Assembly: GCA_046160425.1 (NCBI GenBank)
Contig: JBJXGP010000360.1
Location: 1-8,431 of the forward strand
Direction of reading: 5' to 3'
Length of the DNA: 8,431 nt
From: JAQCEJ01 sp046160425
Lineage (GTDB): Bacteria; Planctomycetota; Planctomycetia; Planctomycetales; Planctomycetaceae
Positions 5,466 to 8,431 of this stretch are shown piece by piece. A program made the translations under genes and the position numbers. Under the pieces are notes generated by a model. That model saw only the letters and a list, made by a program, of their open reading frames with translations. It made no database searches and was not told the origin of the DNA. Numbering within the stretch: position 1 is the first letter of the stretch; the number at the start of each line of letters is the position of its first letter.

Positions 5466-5831
5466 TTGCAACTTTTCTTGGATACAATCAGCCTCGTCGG
5501 TGGGTTCGCCGTCGTGATCGTCACTGCGTTTATCGTCATTGCCTTATTCGTTTGCATGTTGATGTGGTTTGGGAACAAGAAATCAAATTCGAAGTCGATA
5601 TCTATCGACAGTGTATTGGATAATGAACAGCTTGTATCGGTCTATCTCAAAGGAAATGATCCGTTAAAAGATGTCCGATTCGTGGGAATAACCGATGCTG
5701 AATCTGTGACAACTCGGCTTCCCGATCAATTGGGCGGAATGATTGTGCTGGAGGATGAACAGAAGCGATCGTATCTTGTTCGAGCAGATGATATCCGGAT
5801 GATTGTCGTCGGGTCTGGAACCGAGGACTGA
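5466..5831 (+). CDS. Small single-span membrane protein of unknown function
   Basis: This 121-residue protein begins at TTG 5466 behind AAGGAG. One long hydrophobic segment (about 8-35) is followed by NKKSNSKS, so the C-terminal part is probably cytoplasmic. Residues about 54-116 look like a compact beta-rich domain: alternating strands (QLVSVYLKG, VRFVGITD, GMIVLEDE, SYLVRADDIRMIVVG) with acidic turns, reminiscent of SH3-like or Sm-like barrels. That fold is a guess by eye. The gene lies 45 bases after the lemA stop on the same strand and probably belongs to the same operon. It appears AT-richer than lemA, with codons such as TTA, ATA and TCA, which may mean later acquisition or weaker selection. 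I do not recognise a family. Confidence 0.78.
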   Translation: MQLFLDTISLVGGFAVVIVTAFIVIALFVCMLMWFGNKKSNSKSISIDSVLDNEQLVSVYLKGNDPLKDVRFVGITDAESVTTRLPDQLGGMIVLEDEQKRSYLVRADDIRMIVVGSGTED

Positions 5832-5883
5832 TATGAGGAATTTATTCATTACAGCGTGAGTCCGACGGTTTACGCATGATCGG

Positions 5884-5931
5884 CGAAGCGGAGCTTCGAA
5901 GACTTGCGTTCCCAAGCGGAGCTTGGGAACG
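5884..5931. repeat. Tandem GGA-loop hairpin repeat between convergent genes
   Basis: Two adjacent perfect hairpins share the core AAGCGGAGCTT. The first is CGAAGC-GGA-GCTTCG (5884-5898, 6-bp stem). The second is CGTTCCCAAGC-GGA-GCTTGGGAACG (5907-5931, 11-bp stem). From memory, hairpins containing TTCCCAAGC and GCTTGGGAA recur many times in some bacterial genomes, so this is probably a dispersed REP-like repeat. It sits between converging transcription units, where it could serve as a two-way transcription block or protect 3' ends. It lies only 6 bases from the Nramp stop codon. Confidence 0.75.
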
Positions 5932-5936
5932 AGAAT

Positions 5937-7577
5937 TCACCCCATCAGCTTCATCAGCTCTGAATACACGCCCCACACGCCGGAGACCGTCATGCCGATG
6001 CAGGAAATGATCAGCGCGATGTCCCAGATGCGGCGGGGTGACAATCGCGGGTCGGTTCGCGTGTAGCGGAAGTAGAGGGCCGAGAAGCCGAGGATCGGCA
6101 GCATTGCTCCCTGCATGACTCCCCCCACGCGGACCATCTTCGGCGGGTCGGGATAAAAGCAGAAAATGACAAACGAGACCACCGGCAACAGCAGCGACAG
6201 ATACTGAACCAGCCGCTTTGAAAATTCCTCCTGATCGGGTTTGATGATCCCCATCACCTTGAGCACATCGGTCAACATGCGAGCATTCCCGGCATTGGCG
6301 ACCAGAAAAGTCGAATACAGCACGGCGATCGCTCCGATCAGGAACAGCCACGTGGCGTAATCGCCGAAGACCGGGCCGTAGGCCATCGCCAGCGTCGAGA
6401 CCATTCGCATGTCGGAGGGGTCGCCACCCAACTGATACAGAACGACGGCTCCCGTGAGATAAAAGGCGATCGTGGCGAGCGTGTAGAGCACCATCGACGA
6501 GAGAGAATCGTAGAGCATGATCCTCATCCAGCCGCGTGCGCGCGTCGCCCATTGTACGGTGTCATTACGCGGCCCGATGTGTTTGCCATAGCCTTTTTCC
6601 AGGCACCAGTAGGGATACGCGACGAGTTCCGAGGCTCCGACGCCGATGATCCCGAACGCCGCGAGAGCCATTGCCAGCGGATCGATCCCGCCGCGGACTT
6701 CAGGCCGTTGAAACGACAAGCCGTGCAACAGATCGGCGGCGGAAATGCTCCACTGCTCGGTCGTCTGCAAAGCGCAGACGTTGCCAATCGTGATGAACGT
6801 GAACATGACGACCATGATCGTCGAGAGCGTCTGAATGATGCCGTAGCGACCGGCAAACAGCAGAATCGACGTCGCAATGGTCACGAGGGCGGCCCAGATC
6901 TTGTCATCGTAGGTGAAGGGATCGGTCCATTCAGTCTTGTTGCGGGCAGCTTCCAGCGCCCGGCTTCCGTTCTCTCCTGCTTTGACAAGAGCATCCCCGA
7001 TGCGGTGATGGGCGTTGAAAATCCGCTGACGTTCCTTGGGCTCGACATTGGTGAATGGATCGGCCTTCGCTTGGATCTCGGCATCCCATTGGACGTATTG
7101 CAGCAGTTCTTTTTGAGAGGGAACCATCACCGCATTCACATAATCGCCGGTGAGTGGAAAAGTGAGCGCGAACGATTGGCCGACTCCGCCGACGATCGCG
7201 CCGAGTTGCCCCATGATGAAGATCATCATGATCAGCCAGCACCACACGACCCAACCGATACCCAGTCGCGGACCGGGAACGCGATTAAGGGCGGCGAGCG
7301 TCGTCTCACCATGCGTGATCGCGTAACGACCCAGTTCGATCTGCACGAACACCTTGATGACGCAACCCAGCAGGATCAGCCACAGCAGCGTCATGCCCGC
7401 CTGGGCACCGGTCTTTGTGGTGGCGATCAATTCGCCCGAGCCGACGATGCTGCCGGCGATAATCATCCCCGGACCGAGATGGCGAATGATCCCCAACCAG
7501 TTTCGCGGCGGTTCGAGCACCGACTGACTCGCGTCGTCGGTTACGCTGTGTTGCGGTTTGTCGGAATGTGTCGTCAT
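5937..7577 (-). CDS. Divergent Nramp-superfamily metal transporter
   Basis: This is a 546-residue inner-membrane protein with about 11 hydrophobic segments. It resembles the Nramp (SLC11/MntH) fold, whose members import Mn2+, Fe2+ or related ions with protons. The opening HLGPGMIIAGSIVGSGELIA (33-52) aligns with the TM1 region, but the canonical DPGN motif is replaced by GSGE (46-49). In the TM6 region the usual MPHN is replaced by GASEL (314-318). The ordinary ligands Asp, Asn and Met are thus missing, and two glutamates (49 and 317) sit nearby instead. A soluble insert of about 80 residues (about 142-226, charged, rich in Glu, Lys and Asn) separates the predicted TM3 and TM4. Related but non-canonical Nramp groups are known, including the Mg2+-transporting NRMTs, so the ion cannot be predicted. 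The ATG at 7577 has no clear Shine-Dalgarno sequence. The gene follows the DsbD-like gene by 131 bases and converges with the LemA cluster. Confidence 0.88.
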   Translation of the reverse strand: MTTHSDKPQHSVTDDASQSVLEPPRNWLGIIRHLGPGMIIAGSIVGSGELIATTKTGAQAGMTLLWLILLGCVIKVFVQIELGRYAITHGETTLAALNRVPGPRLGIGWVVWCWLIMMIFIMGQLGAIVGGVGQSFALTFPLTGDYVNAVMVPSQKELLQYVQWDAEIQAKADPFTNVEPKERQRIFNAHHRIGDALVKAGENGSRALEAARNKTEWTDPFTYDDKIWAALVTIATSILLFAGRYGIIQTLSTIMVVMFTFITIGNVCALQTTEQWSISAADLLHGLSFQRPEVRGGIDPLAMALAAFGIIGVGASELVAYPYWCLEKGYGKHIGPRNDTVQWATRARGWMRIMLYDSLSSMVLYTLATIAFYLTGAVVLYQLGGDPSDMRMVSTLAMAYGPVFGDYATWLFLIGAIAVLYSTFLVANAGNARMLTDVLKVMGIIKPDQEEFSKRLVQYLSLLLPVVSFVIFCFYPDPPKMVRVGGVMQGAMLPILGFSALYFRYTRTDPRLSPRRIWDIALIISCIGMTVSGVWGVYSELMKLMG

Positions 7578-7628
7578 GAAGTGATGATTTCGTTATTGGC
7601 CGAATGGAATACGAAAATTCTCACAGCC

Positions 7629-7658
7629 AACATACTCCGAATTGCGATGCCATGCAAA
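7629..7658 (-). promoter_or_regulatory. Weak candidate promoter of the Nramp gene
   Basis: On the minus strand TTTGCA (7653-7658) and TATGTT (7629-7634) are 18 bases apart, each matching the consensus at four of six bases. Transcription would start near 7622, about 45 bases before the ATG. No terminator is visible after the DsbD-like gene, so read-through from it is also possible. Confidence 0.28.
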
Positions 7659-7708
7659 CGAGAGAGAATGTTATCGGCATTCGAACGCGAGACCATCAAA
7701 CGACGAGA

Positions 7709-8431
7709 TTACTCGCGCGAAGCCGTCGGCTCGGCGAGGGAGGTCTGCTTTTCGCCGTTGCTCCCCTCTGCGCCTTTGACCGCCTGATCGAGCTTGCTCA
7801 GCAGTTTCGACTGCGTGTAGACGTCTCGGATCACGATCGGGCGTTTGTAGTCCCCCGCAGGAAAGACGACGGTCAAGGGGACACTATAGCTATTGAACCG
7901 ATCGAGCCACACTTTGATTTCCGGCGATTCCTCAGTGTAATCGGCCATCAGCGTCACCACCTCGTGCTCATTCACGAAATCGATCATCTCCGGTGTGTTG
8001 AGGGCACGTTTTTCGACCAACTTGCAGGTGAGACACCAGTCCGCCGTGAAGTCGACGAGAACCGTCTTGCCTGATTGAATCGATTCTTTCAGTTTCACTT
8101 CCGAGAACTCCTCCCACGGAAGTTTCACGCCGGCGTCCTTCGTCATTTGGTAACCATATCCACAAATTCCCAGTGACAATAACAGAGCGGTCATCCGCAC
8201 GGCGAATTTGTGGCGGATGTGCGAAGTCACATCATACAAGTTGCCGATCATCCAAAAACCGAGCGAAATTCCCAGCAGCATCACGAGGAGCGCCAGTCTG
8301 TACTCTTCATCCAACGAATTCATCAGAAAGATGACCGTCCCCATCAGCACGAAGCCGGAAAATTCCTTGAACCGTACCATCCACATCCCCGGTTTGGGGA
8401 GCCAGCGGATGGCGAACGGAAAGAGGCCGAA
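7709..8431 (-). CDS. dsbD: DsbD-like thiol:disulfide interchange protein, C-terminal part
   Basis: DsbD carries electrons from cytoplasmic thioredoxin across the inner membrane to periplasmic proteins, keeping cysteines reduced. The frame is open to the right edge, so only the last 240 residues are seen. They start with FGLFPFAIRWLPKPGMWM, the conserved link between transmembrane helices of the CcdA/DsbD core. Further spans follow at about 24-39, 45-63 and 78-97 of the visible part. A thioredoxin-like domain then runs from about 108 to 220, with VDFTADWCLTCK (126-137; redox pair Cys133 and Cys136) and the cis-proline Pro185 in SVPLT. The order is membrane core then thioredoxin domain, as in DsbD. 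The end of the protein is a short polar tail, and the stop is TAA (7711-7709). The N-terminal domain and start lie outside the window, so a ScsB-like or shortened variant cannot be excluded. Confidence 0.88.
   Translation of the reverse strand, partial: FGLFPFAIRWLPKPGMWMVRFKEFSGFVLMGTVIFLMNSLDEEYRLALLVMLLGISLGFWMIGNLYDVTSHIRHKFAVRMTALLLSLGICGYGYQMTKDAGVKLPWEEFSEVKLKESIQSGKTVLVDFTADWCLTCKLVEKRALNTPEMIDFVNEHEVVTLMADYTEESPEIKVWLDRFNSYSVPLTVVFPAGDYKRPIVIRDVYTQSKLLSKLDQAVKGAEGSNGEKQTSLAEPTASRE

Noticed and set aside
6552..7787. A 411-codon open frame on the plus strand
   Set aside because: It lies antisense to the Nramp gene. Its protein is rich in Asp, Arg and His with no recognisable domain, as expected from a GC-rich shadow frame, and it has no good start signal.

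Overview
The window looks like an ordinary chromosomal stretch of moderate to high GC content from a free-living bacterium. My best guess is a planctomycete. That rests on recognition of three things: the style of a secreted cysteine-rich protein, a divergent Nramp-type transporter with a GSGE motif, and a short GGA-loop hairpin repeat. It is an inference, since no rRNA or other phylogenetic marker is present. I see no phage genes, transposases or CRISPR arrays.

Layout from left to right. A membrane protein enters from the left edge on the minus strand, with only its N-terminus visible, and a good sigma70-like promoter lies upstream of it. Diverging from it is a complete tRNA-Ser(GCT) with its own promoter, followed by a rho-independent terminator. 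Next, on the plus strand, come an IscS/NifS-type cysteine desulfurase and a short-chain dehydrogenase with an altered nucleotide-binding motif. A 521-base gap follows, holding candidate promoters, small repeats and a tiny ORF. It leads to a secreted protein with 11 cysteines in 54 residues, closed by a very strong terminator.

A compact plus-strand cluster of three genes then follows: a membrane-anchored protein of unknown function, LemA (start overlapping the previous stop by one base), and a small single-span membrane protein. The first and third use TTG starts supported by well-placed Shine-Dalgarno sequences. The cluster ends at a tandem hairpin repeat lying between converging genes.

The right part is on the minus strand. 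It holds an Nramp-superfamily transporter lacking the canonical metal-binding motifs, and upstream of it the C-terminal part of a DsbD-like thiol:disulfide interchange protein that runs off the right edge.

The genes form several independent transcription units rather than one pathway. The only group likely to work together is the LemA cluster. No clearly new multi-gene system is evident. The items most worth a second look are the LemA cluster with its two unrecognised partners, the GSGE-type Nramp protein, the cysteine-rich secreted protein and the tandem hairpin repeat.
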